From Kineosporiaceae bacterium SCSIO 59966 (GTDB taxonomy: Bacteria; Actinomycetota; Actinomycetes; Actinomycetales; SCSIO-59966): a stretch of DNA of 64,000 nucleotides. Location: contig CP052876.1 of assembly GCA_020881835.1 (NCBI GenBank), positions 2,728,001-2,792,000 of the forward strand, in the 5' to 3' direction. Below, one piece after another: positions 31,734-40,612 of the stretch. A program made the translations under genes and the position numbers. Numbering within the stretch: position 1 is the stretch's first letter; each line of letters opens with the position of its first letter. Below the pieces are notes generated by a model that was not told the DNA's origin, ran no database searches, and was given only the letters and a program-made list of their open reading frames with translations.

Positions 31734-34700
31734 GTGATCGTCGTGCATGGGTGGTGGTCCCAGGACGCCGGCCCCCAGGGCGCAGGCCGCCAAGACGCCG
31801 GCACCCACGCCGCCGGCACCCACGCCGCCGGCACCCAGGCCGCCGGCGGTCTCCTCCTGTGGGCGGAGGACGCCGACGCCCCCGCCGAGCCGCCGCGGCG
31901 CCGCGGTCGGCGCCCCCGGGTCGTGGACCACCCCTTCGCCGCCCCGGCCGAGCACCTCTCGGACCTCCTCGACCCGCTCGGCCCCTGCGAGCCCCGGGTG
32001 GCGGTGCTGGCCCTGCCGACCGCCGGGCGGGCGCCCACCGCCTCCCCCGAACTGGGCCGCACGACGCCGGAGCCCGCAGACCTGACGACCGCGCAGTGGC
32101 GCGTCCCGGCCGTCGAGCTGGACGCCGACGCCGCCCTGCCCATGCTGCTCGGCGAGCGCGTCACGCAGGCGGGTGCCGTCCCGGGCGCCGACCTGCGGGC
32201 CCTGGCCGCGCTAGCCGCCTTCGCCGCCGACCTGGCCGCCCGCGGTCGGGTGCTGCCCACGGTGGACGCCGCGGGGCCGGGTCGAGCGCGCGCCGCGTGG
32301 CGGCCCGTGGTCACCGGCCCGGACGCCGAGTGGCTGCGGGCCGCGGTGGCCGGCCTGCCGGCGTCCGTGGGGTGCGAGGTGCCGGGCCGGCCGGTGGGCG
32401 CGCAGGTGGCCGCCGCCGTGGACGCCCTGGTGGACGCCGCGGTCCGCGCGTCCCTCGGTGCGCCGCGGGGACGCCGGCAGGCGCGCACCCGGCCGCGGCG
32501 TGGCGGGCGGCGCTCCTGGGCACTGAGCGGCAGTTCGCCGCCTCCGCCGCTGACGTGGCGGCGCTGCGGTCCGCGCTGGAGGACTGGCAGCGGGACGCCG
32601 TCCGCGGCGGCGCCGTCCGGGCCTGCTTCCGCCTGGTCGAGCCGCCCGAACCCACTGAACCCCCCGACGACGCCGCAAACCCAGCCCCCGACTCCTGGTC
32701 CCTCGACGTCGCCCTGCAGGCCGCGCAGGAGCCGAGCCTGCTCGTGGACGCCACCGCCGTGTGGCGCGGCCGCGGCCTCACCGCCCTGCGCCGGCACACC
32801 AGCGACCCGCAGGAGACGCTGCTCGCCGAGCTGGGCCGCGCCGTCCGGCTCTACCCGGCGCTCGAGACGGCCCTGCGCACGGCGCGCCCGGCGTCCCTGG
32901 CCCTGGACACCGCCGGCGCCCACGCCTTCCTCACGGAGACCGCGCCCCTGCTACTCGGCGCCGGGTTCGGGGTGATCCTGCCCGGCTGGTGGACCCGGCC
33001 GGGGGCGCGGCTGGGAGCCCGGCTGACGGCGTCCACGCCGAGCCAGCCGGGTGCCACCACGGGCGCCGCCCACATCGGGCAGGAGGGCCTGGTCGAGTTC
33101 GACTGGCAGCTCGCGGTCGGTGACCACGCGCTGACCGAGCGGGAGGTCGCCGAGCTGCTCGAGGCCCACCAGCCGCTGGTCCGGGTGCGCGGTCAGTGGC
33201 TGCAGGTGGACGCCGACCGGCTGGCCCGCGCGCGGACCTTCCTGGCCCGCCGCGGCCGGCGGTCGATGACCGTCGGGGAGGTGCTGCACACGCTCGGCGC
33301 CCCGGACGAGGGGCCGGGCGGGCTGCCGGTGCTCGGGGTGGACGCCGACGGCTGGCTCGGCGACCTGCTCTCCGGTGAGGCGGAGCGGCGGCTGGAGCCG
33401 GTGCCCGCCCCGGAGGGGTTCGTCGGCACCCTGCGCCCCTACCAGGAGCGGGGCCTGTCGTGGCTGTCGTTCCTGGAGTCGGTCGGCCTGGGCGGCCTGC
33501 TGGCCGACGACATGGGCCTGGGCAAGACCGTGCAGCTGCTCGCGCTCGTCGTCCGGGACGCCGGCCGGCCGGGCACGAGGCCGACGGGGCCGACGGGGCC
33601 GACGGGGCCGACCCTCCTGGTGTGCCCGATGTCGGTGGTGGGCAACTGGCAGCGCGAGGCCGCGCGCTTCGCCCCCGGGCTGCGGGTGCACGTGCACCAC
33701 GGCGCGGAGCGCCCCCGCGGCGCGGCGTTCGAGGAGGCGGTGGCCGGCTCGGACCTCGTCGTCACGACGTACGCGATCCTCGCCCGGGACGCGGCCGCGC
33801 TGCGTAAGGTCGCCTGGCACCGCGTCGTCCTGGACGAGGCTCAGGCGATCAAGAACGCGGCCACCAAGGCGGCGGTCGCGGCCCGCTCGATCCCGGCGCC
33901 GCGGCGGGTCGCGGTCACCGGGACGCCGGTGGAGAACCGGCTGGCCGACCTGTGGTCGCTGATGGAGTTCGCCAACCCGGGCCTGCTGGGCAAGCCCGCG
34001 CAGTTCCGGCAGCGGTTCGCCGTCCCGGTGGAGCGTCACGGGGACGCCGAGGCCGCGGCCAGGCTGCGTGCCCTCACCCAGCCGTTCGTGCTGCGCCGCC
34101 TGAAGACCGACCGGTCGATCATCACCGACCTGCCGGAGAAGGTGGAGATGGACGTCGTGTGCTCGCTGACCCGGGAGCAGGCGGCGCTGTACCAGTCGGT
34201 GGTCACCGACATGCTGGAACGGATCGCGACCACCGAGGGGATCGAGCGCCGCGGGCTGGTGCTGGCGACGATGACCAGGCTCAAGCAGGTGTGCAACCAC
34301 CCGGCGCAGTTCCTGCGCGACGGCAGCGCGCTGGCGGGCCGCTCCGGCAAGCTGGCGCGGCTGGAGGAGGTGCTCGAGGAGGTGCTCGCCGCCGGTGAGA
34401 AGGCGCTGCTGTTCACCCAGTACGCCGAGTTCGGCGACATGCTCCGCACCTACCTGTCGGCGCGGTTCGGCCGGGAGGTGGCGTACCTGCACGGCGGGGT
34501 GAGCAAGGCCGGGCGGGACGCGCTGGTGTCGCGGTTCCAGGACGGCGGTCGGTCCGGGCCGCCGCTGATGGTCCTGTCGCTGAAGGCGGGGGGCACCGGG
34601 TTGACCCTGACGGCGGCCAGCCACGTCGTCCACGTCGACCGCTGGTGGAACCCGGCGGTGGAGGACCAGGCCACCGACCGCGCGTTCCGGATCGGGCAGA

Positions 34701-34888
34701 CCCGTACGGTGCAGGTCCGCAAGTTGGTGTGCGCGGGCACGCTGGAGGAGAAGATCGCTGGGATGATCCGTGACAAGCGGGGCCTGGCGGCGAGCATCGT
34801 CGGCACCGGGGAGGGCTGGTTGACCGAGCTGTCCACCGCGCAGCTGCGCGAGCTGTTCACCCTCGAGGCCGGGTCGGTGGTGGAGTGA
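31734..34888 (+). CDS. SNF2-family DEAD/DEAH helicase, apparent frameshift
   Basis: A Swi2/Snf2-type ATPase of ~1,050 residues. The N-terminal part (VIVVHGWWSQD, LLLWAEDADAP, WRVPAVELDAD) is read in one frame to about base 32470. The rest, with a SNF2_assoc-like domain, LLADDMGLGKTVQLL (Walker A), VVLDEAQAIKN (DEAQ box) and the helicase C half (YLHGGVSKAGRD, DRAFRIGQTRTVQVRK), continues in another. Adding one G to the GGGG run at 32467-32470 restores one frame (SLGAPRGTPAGAHPAAAW). So it is a pseudogene, or a 1-base sequencing deletion. A GTG start with GGGAG upstream was used. 9-bp repeats encode (TGP)n in the ATPase domain. The stop overlaps the SWIM gene. Confidence 0.85.
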
Positions 34889-35760
34889 GCCCGTCGCGCT
34901 GGTCCGCCTTCCCGCCGCCGGCCGCGCCCCGGCCGGTGAGCGGCGGGGTCGTGGCCCGCAGCACCCGGGGCCGGATCGGTGAGCAGTGGTGGTCCCGGCG
35001 CTTCATCGAGGTGCTGGAGTCCTTCGCGCTGGGGTCGCGGCTGACCCGTGGCCGCGCCTACGCCCGCAAGGGCCAGGTGGTGTCGCTGGACGTGGGGCCG
35101 GGCGAGGTGCGCGCCTCGGTGCAGGGCACCCGCCGGACGCCGTACCGGGTCCGGATCGGGCTCGCCCCGTTCCCGGAACTGGTGTGGGCGAAGGTCGAGG
35201 TAACGCTGGCCGAGCAGGCGATCCACAGCGCCCGGCTGCTCGCCGGGGAGATGCCCACCGACCTGGACGACGTGTTCGCCGCCGCGGGCGCCCCGCTGTT
35301 CCCGCAGCGGGTGGGCGACCTGTCGATGTCGTGCTCGTGCCCGGACGCCGCGGTGCCGTGCAAGCACATCGCGGCCACTTTCTACCTGCTGGCCGAGGCC
35401 TTCGACGACGACCCGTTCCGGATCCTGGCCTGGCGTGGCCGCGAGCGGACGGCGCTGCTGGCCCGGCTGCGGGAGCTGCGGGGCGTCGCGGCGGCCGATC
35501 AGCCGGACGACGAGGGGCCGGCGGTCGTGGGTGGCTCGGGTCTGGGTGCGGCGGCCGCGCTGGACGCGGACGTCACCGCCGGTGCGGCGGGGTTCTGGGA
35601 GGGCGCCGACCCGCCGCCGCTGCCGAGCCACCCCGACCTGCCGGTCGACCTGCTGCTGCGGCAGCTGCCCGCCCCGCCCGCCGCCCTGGGCGGGACGGCG
35701 CTGGCCGAGCACCTCAGCGCGCTGTACGGCCGGCTGGCTCCGGAGGCGTCGGACCGCTGA
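34885..35760 (+). CDS. SWIM zinc-finger protein, partner of the SNF2 helicase
   Basis: A 291-residue protein. The SWIM signature CxC-xn-CxH is SCSCPDAAVPCKHIAA (around residue 150), and the N-terminal half has TRGRIGEQWWSRRFIEVLES and RGRAYARKGQVVSLDV, typical of the SWIM proteins encoded next to bacterial HelZ-like SNF2 helicases. It probably binds DNA or the helicase itself. The GTG start overlaps the helicase stop by 4 nt. The C-terminal ~80 residues are Ala/Asp-rich and variable. If the helicase is really broken, this gene may be losing its function too. Confidence 0.87.
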   Translation: MSPSRWSAFPPPAAPRPVSGGVVARSTRGRIGEQWWSRRFIEVLESFALGSRLTRGRAYARKGQVVSLDVGPGEVRASVQGTRRTPYRVRIGLAPFPELVWAKVEVTLAEQAIHSARLLAGEMPTDLDDVFAAAGAPLFPQRVGDLSMSCSCPDAAVPCKHIAATFYLLAEAFDDDPFRILAWRGRERTALLARLRELRGVAAADQPDDEGPAVVGGSGLGAAAALDADVTAGAAGFWEGADPPPLPSHPDLPVDLLLRQLPAPPAALGGTALAEHLSALYGRLAPEASDR

Positions 35761-35794
35761 GCGCGGATCCCCGGCTCGGCGGCGCCGAACGCCG

Positions 35795-35977
35795 TCAGGC
35801 CCCCCGTTGGGCCGACGATGAGCGGTCCCGAGTGGCTCCCCGTGTCGCTTGGGCCGGCTTGGCTGCGGCGATGGCGCGCACCGCGGGGCTCGCCTGCCCG
35901 ATCCCCCGCTGAGCCCGCTTCACGATAAGACAGGCCGCCCGCACCTGAGCGCGGTTCGCCGTCAACGTCTTGGCCAT
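35795..35977 (-). CDS. Small basic protein of unknown function (60 residues)
   Basis: A 60-residue basic protein, MAKTLTANRAQVRAACLIVK followed by RAQRGIGQASPAVRAIAAAK, with an Ala/Arg/Ser-rich end. It has a strong ribosome site, GGAGG eight bases before the ATG, which sets it apart from the many random frames nearby. I do not recognise a family with confidence. It could be a DNA- or RNA-binding small protein. It is convergent to the SWIM gene and upstream of the phosphoesterase on the same strand. Confidence 0.58.
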   Translation of the reverse strand: MAKTLTANRAQVRAACLIVKRAQRGIGQASPAVRAIAAAKPAQATRGATRDRSSSAQRGA

Positions 35978-36025
35978 CTACTCGACCTCCAGCACGGTGT
36001 CGCCGTCATCGTAAGGCGGGCCGGG

Positions 36026-36991
36026 TCAGGGGTTCACGTGCTGCGGCTGCCAGCTGAACACGTCCGGGGTGCGGGGGTCGATGGTGAGGGCGAGCCAGTC
36101 GGAGGCCGTGTCGCCGAAGGTCTCGAGTCGGGTCAGGTTCGGCACGCCGGCGTAGCCGGGCTCGACCTCGTAGCGGTGCTCGTCGCCGTGCACGAGCAGC
36201 ACGGGTCGACCGAAGGCCGCCGCCCGCTCGGCGATCAGCGCCCGCTCGGCGGCGAAGCCGGGAGAGGCGACGGGCTCGGCCTGCATCAGCAGCAGGACGC
36301 CCGCGGCGTCGGCTCGGGCTGCCTCGTCGAACGTGGCGTCGATCCAGTCGAGGTTGGCGGCGCGGCGGGCCTCGAACTCGGCGAGCCGTTCGGTGGGCTG
36401 GTCGCCGCCGGGCAGCTGCGACCAGGGCTCGAGGTCGTTCTCGCTGCCGATCACGTGCACGGTGGCGACGACGACCTGGCTGCGGGTGAAGCGGACGTTC
36501 TCGACGTAGTCGGCGTGGGCCGGCTGCTCGACCGACTGCACCGCGGCGGTGAGGGTGCGCCGTCCCAGCGACTGGCCCGGCTCGGGGTAGAACAGCTCAC
36601 GGAAGGCGGCGAGCCGCTCGGTGGGCAGGTAGCCGCCGGCGGCGGTGCGGTGGCAGTCGGTCCACTCGTTGTCCCCCGGCGTGATCACGAACGGGTCGGC
36701 GAACGTGTCGTACAGGGCGGCGAGGTCAGCCAGCCGCGCGTCGTCGCACGTCGACCCGCCGCTCTTGACGTCACCGGCGTGCAGCACGGCGCGCACCTTC
36801 GGGTCGGCGTTGACGTCGTCCACGAGCGGGGGGAACGCCTGACGCTGGGCGTCCCCGTACGGGGTGTCGCCCAGCACGGCGAACGTCGTGGGTCCTTGGC
36901 CCATCGGGCCTCCCGGCGCCGCCACGGCTGGGGCGGCGAGCAACGGGACGGCGACGAGGACGGCGGTGGCGAGAGCAGGTAGTCGGCGCAT
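36026..36991 (-). CDS. Secreted metallophosphoesterase-like protein
   Basis: A 321-residue exported protein. A clear signal peptide (MRRLPALATAVLVAVPLLAA with an AVAAPG cleavage region) is followed by a calcineurin-like phosphoesterase core: FAVLGDTPYGD, VLHAGDVKSGGS, FVITPGDNEWTDC (the GDNE variant of GNHD) and VLLVHGDEHRYEVE (in place of GHxH). Metal ligands are thus largely kept, but the substrate is unknown. The start was placed at the ATG immediately before the signal peptide; an upstream in-frame start would bury it. No operon partner. Confidence 0.83.
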   Translation of the reverse strand: MRRLPALATAVLVAVPLLAAPAVAAPGGPMGQGPTTFAVLGDTPYGDAQRQAFPPLVDDVNADPKVRAVLHAGDVKSGGSTCDDARLADLAALYDTFADPFVITPGDNEWTDCHRTAAGGYLPTERLAAFRELFYPEPGQSLGRRTLTAAVQSVEQPAHADYVENVRFTRSQVVVATVHVIGSENDLEPWSQLPGGDQPTERLAEFEARRAANLDWIDATFDEAARADAAGVLLLMQAEPVASPGFAAERALIAERAAAFGRPVLLVHGDEHRYEVEPGYAGVPNLTRLETFGDTASDWLALTIDPRTPDVFSWQPQHVNP

Positions 36992-37408
36992 GACGGAACT
37001 GTCTGCCGGGGTCGGTGAACGGTGCACCTCACCGCCGGCTACGACGGCGTGAACATCCGCCGCTGCCCCGGCGAGCCCGGCCGGATCAGCGGGTGTAGTC
37101 GTCGTGGAGCCGCTCGATGTCGGCCTCGTCGAAGTCGCCGAACGCGATCTCCAGCACGCGGCCGGGTCGGCTCTGACTGTTACCCAGGCGGTGCAGACAG
37201 CCGGAGGCGACGAGCACCTGCCGCAACTCGGCGCACTTGGCCGCGGCGCTGCCAGAGCAACCTGTGGCTCAACCTGACCGCGACGACCTGCACCGTGATC
37301 AGCTCCACCATGACGGGCTCAACTGTGACGTGCGAGTCACGGTGTGCGACTCGATGAACATTGAGGAAACGCGATCAAGTGCCCTGCGTGTCGGGCGAGG
37401 AGTTAAGC
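36992..37408. other. Intergenic region with a possible gene remnant
   Basis: No intact gene was found. On the minus strand, bases ~37086-37250 read AKCAELRQVLVASGCLHRLG and, further on, RVLEIAFGDFDEADIERLHD, ending in a stop at 37086. The composition is protein-like but no start or family could be identified, so it may be the tail of a deleted gene. The end next to the GGDEF-EAL gene has a GAGGAG ribosome site. Confidence 0.35.
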
Positions 37409-39280
37409 GTGACCACCCTGACCGCCGACGTGCTCGGCTCGCTCAGCGCCACGCCGTTCATGGAGGACATCTCCCAGCCTGCGGAGTCGATCGACGCCTG
37501 GACCGCGGCCGACGAGGTCCGCCGGGTCTTCGGGCGGCGACCGGACCTCGACTCGCTGCTGGTGCGCAAGGGCGAGCAGGTCGGCCTGCTGATGCGGGAC
37601 GCCTTCGAGCGGGTGATGAGCGGACGCCTGGGCTACGGCAGCGCCCTGCACGGCCACCGTCCGATCGAACGGCTCACCGACTGGGACCCCCTCGTGCTGC
37701 CCGCCTCCCTGTCGGTCGTCGAGGCCACGTCGGTCGTGCTGCAGCGCAGTGACCACCGCCGGTACGACGACGTCCTCGTCCGACACGACGTCGGTCACCT
37801 GAGCATCGCGTCGGTCGCCAGGCTGCTCGAGGCGCTCACCGGCCAGCTCGCCCAGCAGGCCCTCACCGACCCGCTGACCGGCCTCGGCAACCGCGACCTG
37901 TTCCAGCGGGAGCTGGACGCCGCCACCACCCACCCGGACACTCGCGCGGCCGTGCTGTTCCTCGACCTGGACGACTTCAAACGCGTCAACGACACCCTTG
38001 GCCACCACGCCGGCGACCTGCTCCTCTCGGCGGTCGGACGCCGGATGTCCGCGGCCCTGCGCGCCCAGGACGTCGCCGTCCGCATCGGCGGGGACGAGTT
38101 CGCCGCGGTCCTGCGGCTCCCCATGTGCGCCGGCTGCCAGGCCGGCGGCCAGTGCCTCGGGACGGAGCTGGCCGAGGCCCGCACCATCGCCGACCGGCTG
38201 CTGCGCCGCTTCGACGACCCCTTCTCCGTCGACCGCCACCGCCTCGACGTCGGCGCGAGCGTCGGCGTCGCCGTCGCCGGTGACGCCGACTGCACCTCAG
38301 AAGCGCTGTTGAGCGTCGCCGACCACGCGATGTACCGGGCGAAGCACGACGGGGCCGTGCACGCCGAACTCGTCCGCAGCAGCACACCCCGCCAAGTCCC
38401 CGCACCACGCAGCGGCCCCCACCCGCCGACGGTCGGCCAGACACTGGTCACCGGCGACCTGCGCCTGCACTACCAGCCGATCGTCGATGTTACGGGCACC
38501 CGGCTCACCGGTGTCGAGGCCCTGCTGCGGTGGCAGCACCCCATCCACGGCCTGGTCGGCCCGGCGCGCCTCCTCGGTGAGATCACCCAGCACCGGCTCG
38601 CCCACGACCTCAACTCGTGGGTGTTCGAGGAGGCCTGCGCCCAGCTCGTCCGGTGGGACGCCACGGTCGAGCCCCACGCCGTCCCGTCGGTCAGCGTCAA
38701 CGCGAGCCTGCCCGGGCTCGCGCCGGGCCAGCTGCAGGACGCCGTCACCGCCGCCCTCGAGGCCAGTGGGCTCGAGCCGGCCCGGCTGCGCCTGGAGATC
38801 CCGGAGACCGCGACCCAGGACCAGCTCGCACCGGTGGCCGGCGACCTGCGCGCGATCCGCCAACTCGGCGTCCACCTCATCGTGGACGACGTCGGCACCG
38901 GCGCCGCGACGCTGCGGCACCTCAGCGAGCTGCTGCACGACGGCCTGAAGATCGACCGGTCCTTCGTCGCCGGGATGCTGACCAACGAGCGCGACCACGC
39001 CATCGTCCGGATGCTCGTCGAGCTGTCCCGGGTCGTCGGCGTCTCGATCGTCGCCGAGGGTGTCGAGACGCAGGAGCAGTGCGAGGCGCTGCGCGGCCTC
39101 GGCTGCCACGAGCAGCAGGGCTTCTTGCTCTCCCGGCCGGTCGGCGCGGACGTGATCGCGATGCTGATGCGGCAGCCCCCACCGGGGGTTCGCGCCGGTA
39201 GTGGTGGCGATCCAGCCCGCTCGGAGGCCACATCACGACCACTTCGGGCGCGAACCCCGGGGCGGGCCGACCGGGACTGA
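37409..39280 (+). CDS. GGDEF-EAL protein with CBS-like N-terminus
   Basis: A 623-residue cytoplasmic c-di-GMP enzyme. Residues ~10-140 look like a CBS-type sensory pair. The GGDEF domain (LTDPLTGLGNRDLFQRELD; RIGGDEF) has RAQD five residues ahead, an inhibitory RxxD site. It also contains an unusual Cys-rich insertion, MCAGCQAGGQCLG, just after the active site. The EAL domain keeps the catalytic set: EALLRW, VNASLP, LEIPETA, VDDVGTG, LKIDRSF, AEGVET and EQQGFLLSRP, so it can probably both make and degrade c-di-GMP. The GTG start has GAGGAG upstream. A 70-bp palindrome is inserted in frame at the 3' end and supplies the last ~30 residues. Confidence 0.9.
   Translation: MTTLTADVLGSLSATPFMEDISQPAESIDAWTAADEVRRVFGRRPDLDSLLVRKGEQVGLLMRDAFERVMSGRLGYGSALHGHRPIERLTDWDPLVLPASLSVVEATSVVLQRSDHRRYDDVLVRHDVGHLSIASVARLLEALTGQLAQQALTDPLTGLGNRDLFQRELDAATTHPDTRAAVLFLDLDDFKRVNDTLGHHAGDLLLSAVGRRMSAALRAQDVAVRIGGDEFAAVLRLPMCAGCQAGGQCLGTELAEARTIADRLLRRFDDPFSVDRHRLDVGASVGVAVAGDADCTSEALLSVADHAMYRAKHDGAVHAELVRSSTPRQVPAPRSGPHPPTVGQTLVTGDLRLHYQPIVDVTGTRLTGVEALLRWQHPIHGLVGPARLLGEITQHRLAHDLNSWVFEEACAQLVRWDATVEPHAVPSVSVNASLPGLAPGQLQDAVTAALEASGLEPARLRLEIPETATQDQLAPVAGDLRAIRQLGVHLIVDDVGTGAATLRHLSELLHDGLKIDRSFVAGMLTNERDHAIVRMLVELSRVVGVSIVAEGVETQEQCEALRGLGCHEQQGFLLSRPVGADVIAMLMRQPPPGVRAGSGGDPARSEATSRPLRARTPGRADRD
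39187..39256. repeat. 70-bp palindromic element, copy D
   Basis: Exactly 70 bp, opening GGTTCGCGCCGGTAGTGGTGG and closing ACCACTTCGGGCGCGAACC. It lies wholly inside the reading frame of the GGDEF-EAL gene and is read through without a stop. It is very similar to copy E, 640 bp away. Confidence 0.88.
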
Positions 39281-39445
39281 GAGGCGTTGCCCGCGTCAGG
39301 CGTTCGGAAGTTCCTCCGGGCCCGCCGGGGACTTGCGGTACCTCGGAAGGGGTCAGGCGCTCTTGCTCCCAGAAGACGTGCGCAAGAGCCTGTGCACACT
39401 CACTGAAAGCACCATCAAGGCTGGATGACCAAGGAGTCACCACGT
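39281..39445. other. Noncoding or decayed stretch after the GGDEF-EAL gene
   Basis: Nothing intact is visible. A short plus-strand frame ending LPEDVRKSLCTLTESTIKAG has protein-like composition and may be the end of a degraded gene belonging to the following remnant. Confidence 0.3.
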
Positions 39446-39690
39446 TGGTGCTGTCACGCAGGGTCACGCCTGCCGGCTGGCGTCTCGCCGGCGCCAGAGC
39501 GTTCTGGCACGCCGTGAGCCACGGACCGACCGCAGCGTTCCTGCCCACGCACGCGCACGCGCAGAAGATGCAGAGGGCCTTCGCAGCAGAGCTGCTCGCA
39601 CCGGCCGAAAGGAATCTCAGAACTCATCGGCGACCCTGCGACTGCCGTCGACGCCCAGACCGTCGACCACATCGGACCCAGCTCAGGACG
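39446..39690 (+). pseudogene. Fragment of an ImmA/IrrE-type (DUF955-like) protein
   Basis: Translation gives TPAGWRLAGARAFWHAVSHG and, after a short gap, MQRAFAAELLAPAE, the pattern seen near the C-terminus of ImmA/IrrE-type metallopeptidase-like proteins (arrangement R-x-FAAELLAPA). After a frameshift near 39612 it continues GISELIGDPATAVDAQTVDH in another frame. The N-terminal domain with the HExxH site is missing. It looks like a decayed antitoxin-like or phage-regulation gene. The assignment rests on short motifs. Confidence 0.5.
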
Positions 39691-39830
39691 ACATCGCCAG
39701 ACTGTCCACGCGCCTCGAGACCCTGCGTGCCGAGCTGATGTCAGGCACGGTCACCCAGACCCGGTGGATGATCGGTGTCATCACCGTGATGACCGCCATT
39801 GTCACGACGGCAACGCTCCTCGACGGGTGA
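39675..39830 (+). pseudogene. C-terminal fragment of a coiled-coil membrane protein
   Basis: Reads DDIARLSTRLETLRAELMSG followed by TVTQTRWMIGVITVMTAIVT and LLDG, then TGA. This is a short coiled coil with one C-terminal membrane helix, as in DUF1640-like proteins. No start codon lies upstream in frame, so it is a remnant. It lies between palindrome copies D and E. Confidence 0.45.
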
Positions 39831-39898
39831 CGTCGGGTACGCACCGTGGCGCCGCGCCGTCCTCACCGCCGTCCCCCACCGGAGTCCCCCTCAACGGA

Positions 39899-39968
39899 GG
39901 TTCGCGCCCGTAGTGGTGGTGATCCGGCCCGCGTGGAGGCCACGTCACCACCACTACCGGCGCGAACC
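39899..39968. repeat. 70-bp palindromic element, copy E
   Basis: Exactly 70 bp, GGTTCGCGCCCGTAGTGGTGG to ACCACCACTACCGGCGCGAACC; the most symmetric copy, with arms of about 30 bp. It ends 14 bp from the stop of the truncated phosphatase fragment. Confidence 0.9.
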
Positions 39969-39981
39969 CTAAGAAGCCGCG

Positions 39982-40152
39982 TTACCGCAGTCCGCGGGCC
40001 GCGTCGAGGAGCGCCTCGACCGCCGCGCTGGAGACCTCGACGGCCGCCGCCTGCTCGCCGCAGCGGGCCGCCAGCCCGCTGCGCAGCAACCGCTCGGCCA
40101 TCGGGGAGCGGCACACGTTGCCGGTGCAGACGGTGAGGATGCGGAACGTCAC
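39982..40152 (-). pseudogene. Truncated low-molecular-weight protein-tyrosine phosphatase
   Basis: Only 56 residues of a family that is usually ~150-190 long. The N-terminus is intact, VTFRILTVCTGNVCRSPMAE, with the catalytic CX5R loop, followed by RLLRSGLAARCGEQAAAVEV and a stop at DAARGLR. The general-acid Asp near the C-terminus is absent, so the product should be inactive. Truncation occurs right beside palindrome copy E, which suggests a deletion with an end at that element. Confidence 0.75.
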
Positions 40153-40211
40153 GGCACCAGTCTGGCGAGTGCGCCGACGACGCCGGCCGGCCCCGGGTGT
40201 CTACTGGGCCC

Positions 40212-40553
40212 ATGAACGTATGCATCCCCCTGGAGTCCGACGGCAGCACCGGACGGCGGTGGGGCAAGGCCGAGCGCGTCGCCGTCGCCGTCGTCGAGGA
40301 CGGCGACATCACCGACTGGCAGGAGCACGACGTCCGCTGGGACGTCCTGCACGACGAGGGCACCGAGGGGTCGCACCACGCACGGATCGCCCGCTTCCTG
40401 CGGGAGCACGACGTCGACGTCGTCGTCGCCGGCCACATGGGCGAGGGGATGACGCGCATGCTCGGCACGATGCAGATCCGCACCGTGCTCGGTGCCGGCG
40501 GCCCCGCCCGCGAGGCGGTCCGCGCCGCCCTGGCGGAGTCGGCCGCGGAGTAG
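40212..40553 (+). CDS. NifB/NifX-family (dinitrogenase Mo-Fe cofactor-like) protein
   Basis: A 113-residue single-domain protein starting MNVCIPLESDGSTGRRWGKA, with VDVVVAGHMGEGMTRMLGTM and IRTVLGAGGPAREAVRAAL, the RNase H-like NifX/NafY fold. In organisms without nitrogenase such proteins are uncharacterised metal-cluster or iron carriers. The WEHDVRWDVLHDE-like His/Asp segment could bind metal. The ATG was preferred over an earlier in-frame start because homology begins there. It is divergent from the truncated phosphatase. Confidence 0.8.
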   Translation: MNVCIPLESDGSTGRRWGKAERVAVAVVEDGDITDWQEHDVRWDVLHDEGTEGSHHARIARFLREHDVDVVVAGHMGEGMTRMLGTMQIRTVLGAGGPAREAVRAALAESAAE

Positions 40554-40612
40554 TCCCGCCGTGGTGCGTGCCGTCGTGGTGCGTGCCGCCAGGAGTGCCT
40601 GCCGTCAGGCCG

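Noticed and set aside
31697-32470. Alternative long N-terminus for the SNF2 helicase in the core's frame
   Set aside because: The product is Arg/Pro/Gly-rich without domain features, while the other frame gives the expected N-terminal sequence; a 1-base frameshift explains this better.
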